A stretch of 64,000 bases of DNA. Source: Rhodanobacter sp. C05 (GTDB taxonomy: Bacteria; Pseudomonadota; Gammaproteobacteria; Xanthomonadales; Rhodanobacteraceae). The stretch covers positions 310,001 to 374,000 of the forward strand of contig NZ_MUNQ01000006.1 in the NCBI RefSeq assembly GCF_002001165.1, given 5' to 3'. Below the pieces are notes generated by a model, which saw only the letters and a list, made by a program, of their open reading frames with translations, was not told where the DNA came from and did no database searches. A program made the translations under genes and the position numbers. Positions 37,320-47,221 of the stretch are shown here, piece after piece (position 1 is the first letter of the stretch; each line of letters opens with the position of its first letter).

Positions 37320-37893
37320 GGAGTAGTTCCAGATGATTTTCGTTGAGATTGGCGCGCATGCCAATGCCGTTCATTCTACTGTCGCCCTGCGTCATCAAGG
37401 CGGCCTCCGCGGTTTCCATGCGGTTTTCCTTCGGCCACGCGGTGATTTCCGAGGTATGCAGGGTGGCTACGGGCTGGGCAACACCCGTTGCATCGATGAA
37501 CGCCGGGCGGTGCAGATAGACCGGACCCTGCAGCTTCAGCAGGGTGCCCGGCTTGTTGACCCAGCCGTACAGGGATTCGCCCTCCCAATCCGGTATGCCA
37601 GGTTGCTTGGCAGGCATCTGGAAGGTGGGTGAATTGAGGTAGAGCGATTCGTCGCTCTCGCGGCGCTCGAGATGTGGCGACTGCACACGCAATCCAGGCG
37701 TGCCATCGACGTCGTATTCGGTCACACGCGCATTGGTCAAGGTATAGCCGGAGCGTGGCGGCCCGACAAAATCCTGATTTGACGCGGGTGGCCCCAGCCA
37801 CCATTGCAACACCTGCAGGATACCTGCCGCCAGGGCAATCAGGGCGATCGAGGCCGGCAGGCGTCGGTCACGCAACCAGAGCCACAGCTTCAC
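37216..37893 (-). CDS. lptC: LPS export protein LptC
   Basis: This 225-residue LptC has an N-terminal membrane anchor (about 15-35) and a periplasmic jellyroll with ENHLELLHDVHG near its end. It passes LPS from LptB2FG to LptA. The last 30 or so residues (from about TLIPRQKN onward, rich in Gly, Thr and Pro) are an unusual extension read through the start of lptA. The gene overlaps kdsC by 4 bp (ATGA) at 37890-37893. Confidence 0.9.
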   Translation of the reverse strand: MKLWLWLRDRRLPASIALIALAAGILQVLQWWLGPPASNQDFVGPPRSGYTLTNARVTEYDVDGTPGLRVQSPHLERRESDESLYLNSPTFQMPAKQPGIPDWEGESLYGWVNKPGTLLKLQGPVYLHRPAFIDATGVAQPVATLHTSEITAWPKENRMETAEAALMTQGDSRMNGIGMRANLNENHLELLHDVHGTLIPRQKNHPVRPGTPGTAGTATGVGQAG

Positions 37894-38429
37894 TGCCAGC
37901 GCTCCCGTTCGGCGGCGCTCTTGCCCTGGGCGAGCAGGATCAGGTCGCAGACTTCACGCGCGGCGCCCATCCCGCCGCTCTTGCTGGTCTGCCAGTGCGC
38001 CTGCTCGGCGACCCAGGGATGTGCATTGGCCACGGCCACGGCCAGCCCCGCAATGCGCATCGGCGGCAGGTCGGGCAGGTCGTCGCCGATGAAGGCAGCC
38101 TGTTCAGGTGTCAGGTGCAAGGCGTCCAGCAGTTCCAGCAGGCAACTGCGCTTATCCCCCTGGCCCTGATAGACGTGGGCGATATCCAGTTCCTGCGCAC
38201 GCAGCGCAACCGGTTGGCTGATCCGTGCCGTGATCAAGGCCACCTGCACCCCGTTCGTCTGCAACTGCTTCAGGCCAAGACCGTCGTGCACATGGAACAG
38301 CTTGGCCTCGTGACCGTCCTCGCTGTACCACAGGCGCCCGTCGGTCAGGGTGCCGTCGACGTCAAACACCGCCAGGCGCACCTTGGCAGCACGGTCTAGG
38401 AGGTCGGCAGGCAGGTCAGCCAGATACAT
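37890..38429 (-). CDS. kdsC: 3-deoxy-D-manno-octulosonate 8-phosphate phosphatase KdsC
   Basis: This 179-residue HAD phosphatase has FDVDGTLTDG at 22-31 with nucleophile D23 and acid/base D25, ITAR as motif II, and GDDLPDLPPM as motif IV. It dephosphorylates KDO-8-phosphate for LPS inner-core synthesis. Its length fits the family. It lies between kdsD (44 bp upstream) and lptC (4 bp overlap). Confidence 0.94.
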   Translation of the reverse strand: MYLADLPADLLDRAAKVRLAVFDVDGTLTDGRLWYSEDGHEAKLFHVHDGLGLKQLQTNGVQVALITARISQPVALRAQELDIAHVYQGQGDKRSCLLELLDALHLTPEQAAFIGDDLPDLPPMRIAGLAVAVANAHPWVAEQAHWQTSKSGGMGAAREVCDLILLAQGKSAAERERWQ

Positions 38430-38474
38430 GGAAGATATGGGCTCGTGCAGTGGTGATTGAAGGTCAACGTGCGA

Positions 38475-39485
38475 TCAGACCACACGTGCACGGAGCAGAT
38501 CATGAATGTTCAGCGCGCCGACCACGCGTTGTTCGTCATCGACGACCAGCAGTGCGTGAATCTGGTGCTTTTCCATCAACTGCGCCGCTTCGGCAGCCAA
38601 CTTGTCGGCGCCGATCGTCTTCGGGCCGCGGGTCATCAGCTCGGACACGGTGGCACCACGCAGGTTTACGCCCTCGTCGTCCAGTGCGCGGCGCAGGTCG
38701 CCGTCGGTGAATACGCCGAGCAGGCGCTGTTCGGCATCAACCACGGCGGTCATGCCCAGGTGTTTGCGGGTCATCTCGACCAGGGCAGCGGTGAGGCTGG
38801 CGTCCGGCGAGACCCTGGGCACGTCGTCGCCGCTGTGCATCACATCGCCGATATGCAGCAACAGGCGTCGGCCCAGGCTGCCGGCCGGATGTGAGCGGGC
38901 GAAATCGTCCGAAGTGAAGCCACGTGCCTCCAGCAGCGCGATGGCCAGCGCGTCGCCCAATACCAGCGCGACGGTAGTGCTGGTGGTCGGCGCCAGACCG
39001 AGCGGGCAGGCTTCGCTGGAGATGCTGCCATCCAGGTGTACGTCAGCCTGGGTCGCCAGCGAGGAGTTGGGCTTGCCGGTGATCGCGATCAACGGGATGC
39101 CCTGGCGCTTGATCACCGGCAGGATGAACAACAGCTCGTCGGTCTCTCCCGAGTAGGACAACGCCAGCACCACATCCTGCGGCAGGATCATGCCGAGGTC
39201 GCCGTGGCTGGCTTCGCCCGGATGCACGAAAAACGCCGGCGTGCCGGTGGAGGCAAGGGTGGCGGCGATCTTGCGTGCCACATGCCCGGACTTGCCCATG
39301 CCGCTGACGATCACCCGACCCTTGCAGGCCAGGATCAGCCGGCAGGCCTCGACGAAGTCCGGCCCGATCCGCGATTCAAGTGCCTGCACCGCCGTTGCCT
39401 CGGTGGCAATCACCGTGCGTGCGCTACGGGCGATCGCATCCGGGTTCAGATCGATCGGAGTGGGAGAGGCGATGCGTGCGTTCAT
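38475..39485 (-). CDS. kdsD: D-arabinose 5-phosphate isomerase KdsD
   Basis: This 336-residue protein has an SIS domain with SGMGKSGHVARK at about 61-72 and HPGEASHGDLGM, then two CBS domains. It makes arabinose-5-phosphate for KDO synthesis. The start at 39485 (MNARIAS) is preferred, the frame remaining open to 39557 without a ribosome binding site. It is the first gene of the minus-strand run to ptsI and is divergent from ibaG. Confidence 0.93.
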   Translation of the reverse strand: MNARIASPTPIDLNPDAIARSARTVIATEATAVQALESRIGPDFVEACRLILACKGRVIVSGMGKSGHVARKIAATLASTGTPAFFVHPGEASHGDLGMILPQDVVLALSYSGETDELLFILPVIKRQGIPLIAITGKPNSSLATQADVHLDGSISSEACPLGLAPTTSTTVALVLGDALAIALLEARGFTSDDFARSHPAGSLGRRLLLHIGDVMHSGDDVPRVSPDASLTAALVEMTRKHLGMTAVVDAEQRLLGVFTDGDLRRALDDEGVNLRGATVSELMTRGPKTIGADKLAAEAAQLMEKHQIHALLVVDDEQRVVGALNIHDLLRARVV

Positions 39486-39692
39486 GAGGTCTCGGGAGAA
39501 GGAAGGCGGATGCCGGCATCGTCGCGGCAACTGTGCAGCGGTCATGCCGGTCGGCAATCACCGTCGTTTCTGTGCCAGAGGATTTCCATTACCATGGCAT
39601 ATTCTCATTTTAACGTCATAAGCCGCACCTTGGATTTGGCCAGCGCCGGAATCCTGCCGCGGCGACCCCGGTTCGTGTACGGAATATTCCCG

Positions 39693-41233
<1,541 letters not shown>

Positions 41234-41250
41234 CACGTCATGAGCTGAAG

Positions 41251-41282
41251 CTGCGGCGCCGGGGTCAGCCGGTGCGCCGCAG
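41251..41282. terminator. Hairpin between convergent murA and DUF4105 genes
   Basis: CTGCGGCGC at 41251-41259 and GCGCCGCAG at 41274-41282 form a perfect 9-bp stem. The loop contains the stop of the DUF4105 gene (41265). No T-run follows on either side, so it may only slow polymerase or block read-through mRNA. Confidence 0.35.
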
Positions 41283-42473
41283 ACTCCACGCCAGTGCGAT
41301 CCAGCAGGGCAGGGCAAACAACAGCCAGGGTTGGTTCTGCTGCACGACGCCGGGCAGCAAATGCAGCAGCACGGCGGCCAATCCGGCCAGCAGCTGCAAT
41401 GCGATGACGCCATCGATGAAACGCGCTGCGGCCAAGCCGCGCCGGGCCCGCCACAGCGTGGGCAGCAGCACGAACGCAAGCGGATTGAACAGCAACAGAT
41501 TGGCGTTGGCCCAGGCCGAGTGGTGCGTAGTCAGCGTCCACAGCATCAGCAGCAAGATGCCGACAAGCCCGGCCGGCAGCAGGTACAGCGTGCCGAGCAG
41601 GGCGTAACCGGTGGGCCACCAGCGTCGTGCCGCGACGAGCAGCGAAGCGGCCAGCAGTCCGGCCAGGGCGAGCGGCAGCCGCAGATCAGGGGCGTTCGGC
41701 GGTGGCACTTCCAGCCGGTTTGGCGACAGCAGTTGTTCGTCCTGCAGCAGCGGTTGCAGGGAACCATGGCCGTTGTCGATCCGGGCGTCACGCATCTGCG
41801 CCTGCAGCACCATCGGCAGAAAGCTTTCCTGCCAGGCGTTGAGCGGCTGGTCGGCATACGGACCCAGGCCCAGATCCAGCACCAGCATCAACCACGGTTG
41901 CGCGCTCATCAGACGCGCTGTCTGCTGGCGATAAGTCATGCCGCCGGCGCGTGCGCTGAGCTGGCTTTTCAACACGCCACCGAGTGCCTTGTCCAGCGCA
42001 TCGCGCACGCGGGTGGTGCAGTTGTCGACGTAGTAGTCGTAGTTGTAGCCAGCGTTTTCCGGACGCAGGTTCCACAACAGGAAGTCGCGCAGTGCGGCGG
42101 TCTGGTCGGCGTTCAGTGCCAGTCGCTGGCGGGTCACCGAGCGACCGGCGGTGACGTAGTCGCTTTCGTCGAGCCCGCTCGGCGCAGCATCCATCAGGTA
42201 ATGCATGCGGCCGCGGGCGAAGTTGACGAAGAAGTTCGACTCGTTGAAATCGAACACGCCGTAGTTGAAGTTGATCGCTTCGCCCGAGACGTTGTCGCGC
42301 AGCTCGATCGCATCGTGGCCGAAGCGTTCCCAATAGGTTTCGCCGGGACCGTAGGTGATCAGCGAGACTTCGAGGTCGGCGCCGGGTGCGTCAGCGACGC
42401 TGGCGCGCGCGCTGGAAAACACGCCGAACAGCAACAATGCGAACAGCAGCAGGGTGTAACCGGTGCGATGCAT
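41265..42473 (-). CDS. DUF4105 membrane protein (Lnb-type N-terminal domain)
   Basis: This 402-residue protein has a signal/anchor sequence (8-24), then a periplasmic domain of about 220 residues, then four or five membrane helices (about 255-400). The periplasmic part has H53 in ERFGHDAIEL and C152 in VDNCTTRVRDAL, the conserved His and Cys of the DUF4105 family, which has a thiol-protease-like fold. In Bacteroidota a DUF4105 protein, Lnb, acts as lipoprotein N-acyltransferase. Function here is unknown; a normal Lnt would be expected elsewhere in the genome. It converges on murA. Confidence 0.8.
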   Translation of the reverse strand: MHRTGYTLLLFALLLFGVFSSARASVADAPGADLEVSLITYGPGETYWERFGHDAIELRDNVSGEAINFNYGVFDFNESNFFVNFARGRMHYLMDAAPSGLDESDYVTAGRSVTRQRLALNADQTAALRDFLLWNLRPENAGYNYDYYVDNCTTRVRDALDKALGGVLKSQLSARAGGMTYRQQTARLMSAQPWLMLVLDLGLGPYADQPLNAWQESFLPMVLQAQMRDARIDNGHGSLQPLLQDEQLLSPNRLEVPPPNAPDLRLPLALAGLLAASLLVAARRWWPTGYALLGTLYLLPAGLVGILLLMLWTLTTHHSAWANANLLLFNPLAFVLLPTLWRARRGLAAARFIDGVIALQLLAGLAAVLLHLLPGVVQQNQPWLLFALPCWIALAWSLRRTG

Positions 42474-42525
42474 GCGGCGGGAGCCTTGGCGGGAAGCGCA
42501 GGGATATGTTGCAGGAAAGAGGATG

Positions 42526-43869
42526 TCAGGCGGCCATATCGTCGGTCAGCTGAAGACGTCCACGCAGCGAATTGCTCATGGCCTCATTGATCACCACGTT
42601 GACGAACTGGCCGATCAGCCGCGTATGGCCGGAGAAATTGACGAAGCGCATGTTCTCGGTGCGCCCGGTCAGCTCGTTCGGATCACGGGTGCTGGGCTTT
42701 TCCACCAGCACGCGCTGCACGCTGCCGATCATCGCCTGACTGATCCGTTTCGCGTTTGCGTTGATGGTTGCCTGCAGCCGGGTCAGTCGTGCGTGCTTCT
42801 CGGTCGCCGGCGTGTCGTCGGCGAGATTCGCCGCCGGCGTACCGGGGCGCGAGGAGAAGATGAAGGAGAAGCTCTGGTCGAAGCCGATATCGTCGATCAG
42901 CTTCATGGTCTTCTCGAAATCCTCGGCAGTCTCGCCGGGGAAGCCCACGATGAAGTCGGACGAGACACAGATGTCCGGCCGCACCGCGCGCAGCTTGCGG
43001 ATCTTCTGCTTGAACTCCAGCGCGGTGTAGCCGCGCTTCATCGCGCTGAGGATGCGGTCCGAACCGGCCTGCACCGGCAGGTGCAGGTAGTTGGCCAGTT
43101 GCGGCACGTTGGCATACGCCTCGATCAGCGAGTCGGAGAACTCCAGCGGATGCGAGGTGGTGAAGCGGATACGGCCGATGCCGTCGATCTGTGCGATGGC
43201 GTGGATCAGCACGGCGAGATCCGCGATGCCACCGTCGTGGGTCGGGCCACGATACGCGTTGACGTTCTGGCCGAGCAGGTTCACCTCGCGTACGCCCTGC
43301 GCGGCAAGCTTGGCGACTTCGACGATCACGTCGTCGAACGGACGGCTGAGCTCCTCGCCCCGCGTGTACGGCACCACACAGTAGCTGCAGTATTTCGAGC
43401 AACCTTCCATGATCGAGACGAAGGCGGTCGGGCCTTCGGCGCGTGGTTCGGGCAGGCGGTCGAACTTCTCGATCTCGGGGAAGCTGATGTCGACCTGCGG
43501 CTTGCCGCTGGCGCGCTGCTGCTCGATCAGCTGGGGCAGGCGGTGCAGGGTCTGCGGGCCGAACACCAGGTCGACGTACGGCGCACGCTTGACGATCGCC
43601 TCGCCCTCCTGCGATGCCACGCAGCCACCAACGCCGATCAGCACCGGCTTGCCGTCCTTCTTGTGCTGCTTCCAGCGACCGAGCTGGCTGAACACCTTTT
43701 CCTGCGCCTTCTCGCGGATCGAGCAGGTGTTGATCAGGATCACATCCGCCTCGGCCTCGTCCTGGGTCAGCTCCATGCCGTGCGACGCCTTGAGCACGTC
43801 GGCCATCTTGGCCGAGTCGTACTCGTTCATCTGGCAACCGTGGGTCTTGATGAAAAGCTTGCCGCTCAT
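42526..43869 (-). CDS. miaB: tRNA-2-methylthio-N6-dimethylallyladenosine synthase MiaB
   Basis: This 447-residue radical-SAM methylthiotransferase has the MTTase cysteines C11, C49 and C83 and the radical-SAM triad C157, C161, C164 in [13 protein letters not shown] domain is at the C-terminus (about 375-440). It modifies A37 of tRNAs reading U-starting codons. The start at 43869 (MSGKLFIKT) is preferred over the frame open to 43908. Nothing else in the local operon is recognised. Confidence 0.95.
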   Translation of the reverse strand: MSGKLFIKTHGCQMNEYDSAKMADVLKASHGMELTQDEAEADVILINTCSIREKAQEKVFSQLGRWKQHKKDGKPVLIGVGGCVASQEGEAIVKRAPYVDLVFGPQTLHRLPQLIEQQRASGKPQVDISFPEIEKFDRLPEPRAEGPTAFVSIMEGCSKYCSYCVVPYTRGEELSRPFDDVIVEVAKLAAQGVREVNLLGQNVNAYRGPTHDGGIADLAVLIHAIAQIDGIGRIRFTTSHPLEFSDSLIEAYANVPQLANYLHLPVQAGSDRILSAMKRGYTALEFKQKIRKLRAVRPDICVSSDFIVGFPGETAEDFEKTMKLIDDIGFDQSFSFIFSSRPGTPAANLADDTPATEKHARLTRLQATINANAKRISQAMIGSVQRVLVEKPSTRDPNELTGRTENMRFVNFSGHTRLIGQFVNVVINEAMSNSLRGRLQLTDDMAA

Positions 43870-44110
43870 GGCGTGGGAATACCGTGGTTCGTGAAGCAGT
43901 AGGTGCAATCCGCTGAACCCTGCAGTTTACCTGTCTGCAGGCAGGCCTGCCAGTCGATCTGACATGAGAGATCAAGCACTTGCGGCAATTGGCGCGGTAC
44001 GGGGCAAGGCTGCAAGTGTTCACGGTCGAAGCATTCGGCGAACGCTGCATGGCGCACGAAATGGCGACCGCACACTTGGCGCGGGAAGCGCATGGCGGCA
44101 CACTGCGCCC

Positions 44111-45274
44111 ATGTTCGACGTCGCAAGTCACGGGGGAAGCGTCGATCGGCTTGCCGGGAGCTTCCCTTTACGCACGATCCTGTCCCGGGTCGCGCTGGGC
44201 TGTGCGCTGCTTTGGGTAGGAGGCTGGTGTTCCTGGGTGCGCGCCGGCACGCTGTATCAGTGCATCGGTGCCAGTGGCGAAGTGGCGTTCAGCAGCAGCA
44301 AGGTCGGTTATCACGGCTGCAAGGTGATAAGTACCTATACGGCGCCAGCGCCTCGTAGCCAGATGCCACCCCCTCCCCGTGTTTCGCTGACTGGGGTGAC
44401 TGGCTCGGTCGAAACAACCGCACGTCTGCTCGCTGCAGACGATGTCCCGACGACTTCGCTCGCTAATGTACATGGGACGGTGGAGACCAGCGCACGACGA
44501 CTCGACGAAATGCCGGTGCAAACATCACTCGCTGCCGTGCATGGTTCAGCAGAAACGGCAGCCAAGCTGCCATTGGCCACCGCCGCCGCTGGCACGCCAG
44601 GCCAGTGGAGCTATCACGAATCACACGATGCGCAGGCACCGGCGGCAGCGGTTGTGGATGATCCCGGCAATCGCATCCTGCGCGGGGCGGTCTACCGCAT
44701 CGTGCGGGCAGACGGCAGTGTGGAATACACCAATCTGCCAGTTGCGGGCCAGAAGGGCCGCACCGTGACCATGCTGTTCACCTATATCGCCACCTGCGTC
44801 GCCTGCGACCTGCACTCGACGATCCGTTGGGGCAGCGTGTCGCTCAACCTGACCGCCTATGCCGACACGATCCGGGCCGCCAGCATGGAATACGGTGTCG
44901 ACGAGGCATTCCTGCGCGCGATCATCCATGCCGAGAGTGCATTCAACCCACGCGCGCTGTCGATGAAGGGTGCACAGGGCCTGATGCAGCTGATGCCAGC
45001 CACGGCCAGCGACATGGGTGTGCTGGATGCGTTCAACACCGATCAGAACATCCGCGGCGGCGCGCGTTACCTGAGCCTGCTGTTGCACAACTTCAATGGC
45101 AGCGAACGGCTGGCCGCCGCTGCCTACAATGCCGGGCCGGGTGCGGTACAGCGCTATAGCGGAGTGCCGCCCTATGCCGAGACCCAGGTATATGTGGAGC
45201 GCGTGGAAACCCTGCGCAAGCGTTATGGCACGGCGATCCATCCACCGCTGGCGATCGCACGCGGGCCCGGTTGA
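44111..45274 (+). CDS. Lytic transglycosylase with internal 17-residue repeats
   Basis: This 387-residue protein has one N-terminal signal/anchor segment (about 22-45) and a small DUF4124-like unit (AGTLYQCIGASGEV). Three near-identical 17-residue repeats start at 91, 115 and 138 (for example TSLANVHGTVETSARRL). A second DUF4124-like unit (AVYRIVRADGSVEYTN) leads into an SLT domain at about 245-375 with catalytic E275 in IIHAESAFNP. It cleaves peptidoglycan between MurNAc and GlcNAc. The repeat region may span the wall or bind a partner; that is inference. Confidence 0.88.
   Translation: MFDVASHGGSVDRLAGSFPLRTILSRVALGCALLWVGGWCSWVRAGTLYQCIGASGEVAFSSSKVGYHGCKVISTYTAPAPRSQMPPPPRVSLTGVTGSVETTARLLAADDVPTTSLANVHGTVETSARRLDEMPVQTSLAAVHGSAETAAKLPLATAAAGTPGQWSYHESHDAQAPAAAVVDDPGNRILRGAVYRIVRADGSVEYTNLPVAGQKGRTVTMLFTYIATCVACDLHSTIRWGSVSLNLTAYADTIRAASMEYGVDEAFLRAIIHAESAFNPRALSMKGAQGLMQLMPATASDMGVLDAFNTDQNIRGGARYLSLLLHNFNGSERLAAAAYNAGPGAVQRYSGVPPYAETQVYVERVETLRKRYGTAIHPPLAIARGPG
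44381..44572. repeat. Three internal coding repeats of the lytic transglycosylase
   Basis: Encodes three copies of a 17-residue unit, SL(T/A)xVxGSxETxAxxL in outline, at about 24-residue spacing. At DNA level the copies have diverged, so the repetition is old. Confidence 0.7.
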
Positions 45275-45275
45275 A

Positions 45276-46457
45276 TCAGTCGCCCAGCGTCGTATTGGCA
45301 CTCATCGGTGGCCGTTGCGCCAGGGTGACCTCGGAGTGGAACGGGTTGCCGTCGCGCAGGCCGGAGACTTCCACAGTACTGCCGGGCTTCAGTGCGGCCT
45401 CGCGCCGCCGCAGGTCTGCCGGATCGAGGATGTCGTCATTGCCGATGCGCAACAGGATGTCGCGTGCCTTGATGCCGGCTTGCTCGGCCGGGCTGCCCGG
45501 GGTGACCTCGGTGACCTGGACGCCACGTGCCGCCGCCGGCAGGCCGCCATTGGCGGCCACCGGCACGAAGGCATAGTCGGCGCCCAGCCAGCCACGCACG
45601 ACGTGGCCGGTGGCGATGAGCTGATCCAGTACTTTCCGTGCCGTGGCGACCGGTATTGCAAAGCCGATGCCTTCTGCGCCGGCTGCCTTGCCGATCAGCA
45701 AGGTATTGATCCCGACCAGTTCACCTTCGGTATTGACCAGTGCACCGCCTGAGTTGCCCAGGTTGATCGCTGCATCGGTCTGGATGAAATCCTCGGCGCT
45801 GGCACTGTTCAACTGCCGCCCCACGGCGCTGACGATGCCCATCGTGACGGTCTGGTTCAGGCCGAGCGGGTTGCCGATCGCCAACACGACGTCGCCAGCC
45901 CGCAATGGCTGCTGGTCGGCCATGCGGATCACCGGCAGGTTGCTGGCATCGATCTTCAGTACCGCCAGATCGGTTTCCTCGTCGGCGCCGACCAAGGTGG
46001 CCTTGGCGATGCGGCCGTCGTACAGCAGTACCTGGATGTCGGCGGCCTGGGCGATCACGTGGTTGTTGGTCAGCACATAACCCTGGCCCTGCGCGCTGAC
46101 GATGACGCCGGAGCCAAGCGTCTGCTCACGATGCTGATAGGTTGTGGGCTGCCCACCGAACAGCTGTTGCAGCACGGGGTTGTCGTACATCTTCACCGCC
46201 TGTTCGGTGACGATCTTGTTGGCGTAGATGTTCACCACCGAAGGGGCCGCCACGGCAACCGCATCGGCATACGATACCGGGCCGTTGCCCGGATGCGTGG
46301 CGCCAGCTGCCGGTGGCGACGATGTTGTGGCCAGGCCGAAACGTGCACGCAACCGTTCGCCACTGCCGGGCCAGAGCAGGCTGACCACGAACGCCATCGC
46401 CAGACCGAGGATGACGAAGCGGGCAATGAAGGCAAGCGTGCCGGCGGCATGTTTCAT
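45276..46457 (-). CDS. DegS-like periplasmic serine protease with PDZ domain
   Basis: This 393-residue trypsin-like protease has an N-terminal membrane anchor (about 10-30), a catalytic triad H133, D163 and S236 (in LTNNHVIAQ, ETDLAVLK and NLGNSGGAL), and one C-terminal PDZ domain at about 290-380. One PDZ and a membrane anchor are typical of DegS, which cleaves RseA to release sigma-E. The sigma-E operon is not in this window. Stop codons of this gene and the lytic transglycosylase are 1 bp apart and convergent. Confidence 0.88.
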   Translation of the reverse strand: MKHAAGTLAFIARFVILGLAMAFVVSLLWPGSGERLRARFGLATTSSPPAAGATHPGNGPVSYADAVAVAAPSVVNIYANKIVTEQAVKMYDNPVLQQLFGGQPTTYQHREQTLGSGVIVSAQGQGYVLTNNHVIAQAADIQVLLYDGRIAKATLVGADEETDLAVLKIDASNLPVIRMADQQPLRAGDVVLAIGNPLGLNQTVTMGIVSAVGRQLNSASAEDFIQTDAAINLGNSGGALVNTEGELVGINTLLIGKAAGAEGIGFAIPVATARKVLDQLIATGHVVRGWLGADYAFVPVAANGGLPAAARGVQVTEVTPGSPAEQAGIKARDILLRIGNDDILDPADLRRREAALKPGSTVEVSGLRDGNPFHSEVTLAQRPPMSANTTLGD

Positions 46458-46528
46458 GTCGAAGGGAGGGGTTCCGGCAAATCGTGGCTAAAGTCACGGC
46501 GGATCGACTTCGCCGGGATGCAGTTTTA

Positions 46529-46557
46529 TTGTACGGGGCGGGGCCTGACGCTACACT
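46529..46557 (+). promoter_or_regulatory. Candidate petABC promoter
   Basis: TTGTAC at 46529-46534, a 17-nt spacer, and TACACT at 46552-46557 form the best sigma-70-type promoter I can see in the window. It lies 58 nt upstream of the petA ATG at 46616. Confidence 0.55.
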
Positions 46558-46615
46558 AACGCGATTTTTGCGGGGCCCCAAACCCCACCATGTATTGCAA
46601 GTACCGGAGAGCCTG

Positions 46616-47221
46616 ATGGCGAACGAAGTCGTCGATCACGGCCGCCGCCGTTTCCTGACAGCAACCACCGCGGTGGTGGGTGGTCTAGGAATCGTGTCGG
46701 CAGCTGTGCCCTTCATCAAGTCGTGGGAACCCAGCGCGCGTGCCAAGGCCGCTGGCGCTCCGGTTACCCAGTCGCTGAAAAAGATCGAGCCCGGTCAACA
46801 GCTGATCGTGGGCTGGCGCAGCCTGCCGGTGTTCATCGTCAACCGCACGCCGGCCCAGCTGGCGTCATTGCCGCAACAGGACTCGCGACTGGTCGATCCG
46901 AAGTCGGATGGCAGTTCCGCCGCACAGCAACCGAAGTACGCCCAGAACGAGACCCGCTCGATCAAGCCGGAATGGCTGGTGATGGTCGGCATCTGCACCC
47001 ACCTGGGTTGCGTGCCGAACTTCGTGGGTGAGATGAAGCCGGAGCCGTTCGATCCGAACTGGCAGGGTGGCTACTACTGCCCCTGCCACCATTCGCGCTA
47101 CGACATGGCCGGTCGCGTATACCAGGGTGTGCCGGCGCCGAAGAACATGGAAATTCCGCCGTACAACTTCATCGACGATTCGACCATCCAGATTGGCGTG
47201 GATCCGAAGGGGGCTGCGTAA
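46616..47221 (+). CDS. petA: Ubiquinol-cytochrome c reductase Rieske iron-sulfur subunit
   Basis: This 201-residue Rieske protein has a Tat-type N-terminus (HGRRRFLT) and one membrane anchor at about 15-35. The 2Fe-2S cluster motifs are CTHLGC (C127, H129, C132) and CPCHHS (C155, H158, with C157 for the disulfide). It receives electrons from quinol in the cytochrome bc1 complex. GGAG lies 8 nt upstream of the ATG at 46616, and its stop overlaps the petB start (TAATG). Confidence 0.95.
   Translation: MANEVVDHGRRRFLTATTAVVGGLGIVSAAVPFIKSWEPSARAKAAGAPVTQSLKKIEPGQQLIVGWRSLPVFIVNRTPAQLASLPQQDSRLVDPKSDGSSAAQQPKYAQNETRSIKPEWLVMVGICTHLGCVPNFVGEMKPEPFDPNWQGGYYCPCHHSRYDMAGRVYQGVPAPKNMEIPPYNFIDDSTIQIGVDPKGAA

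Noticed and set aside
43940..43951. Palindrome GGCAGGCCTGCC between miaB and the lytic transglycosylase
   Set aside because: Short, GC-rich and with no conserved context; likely chance in this base composition.
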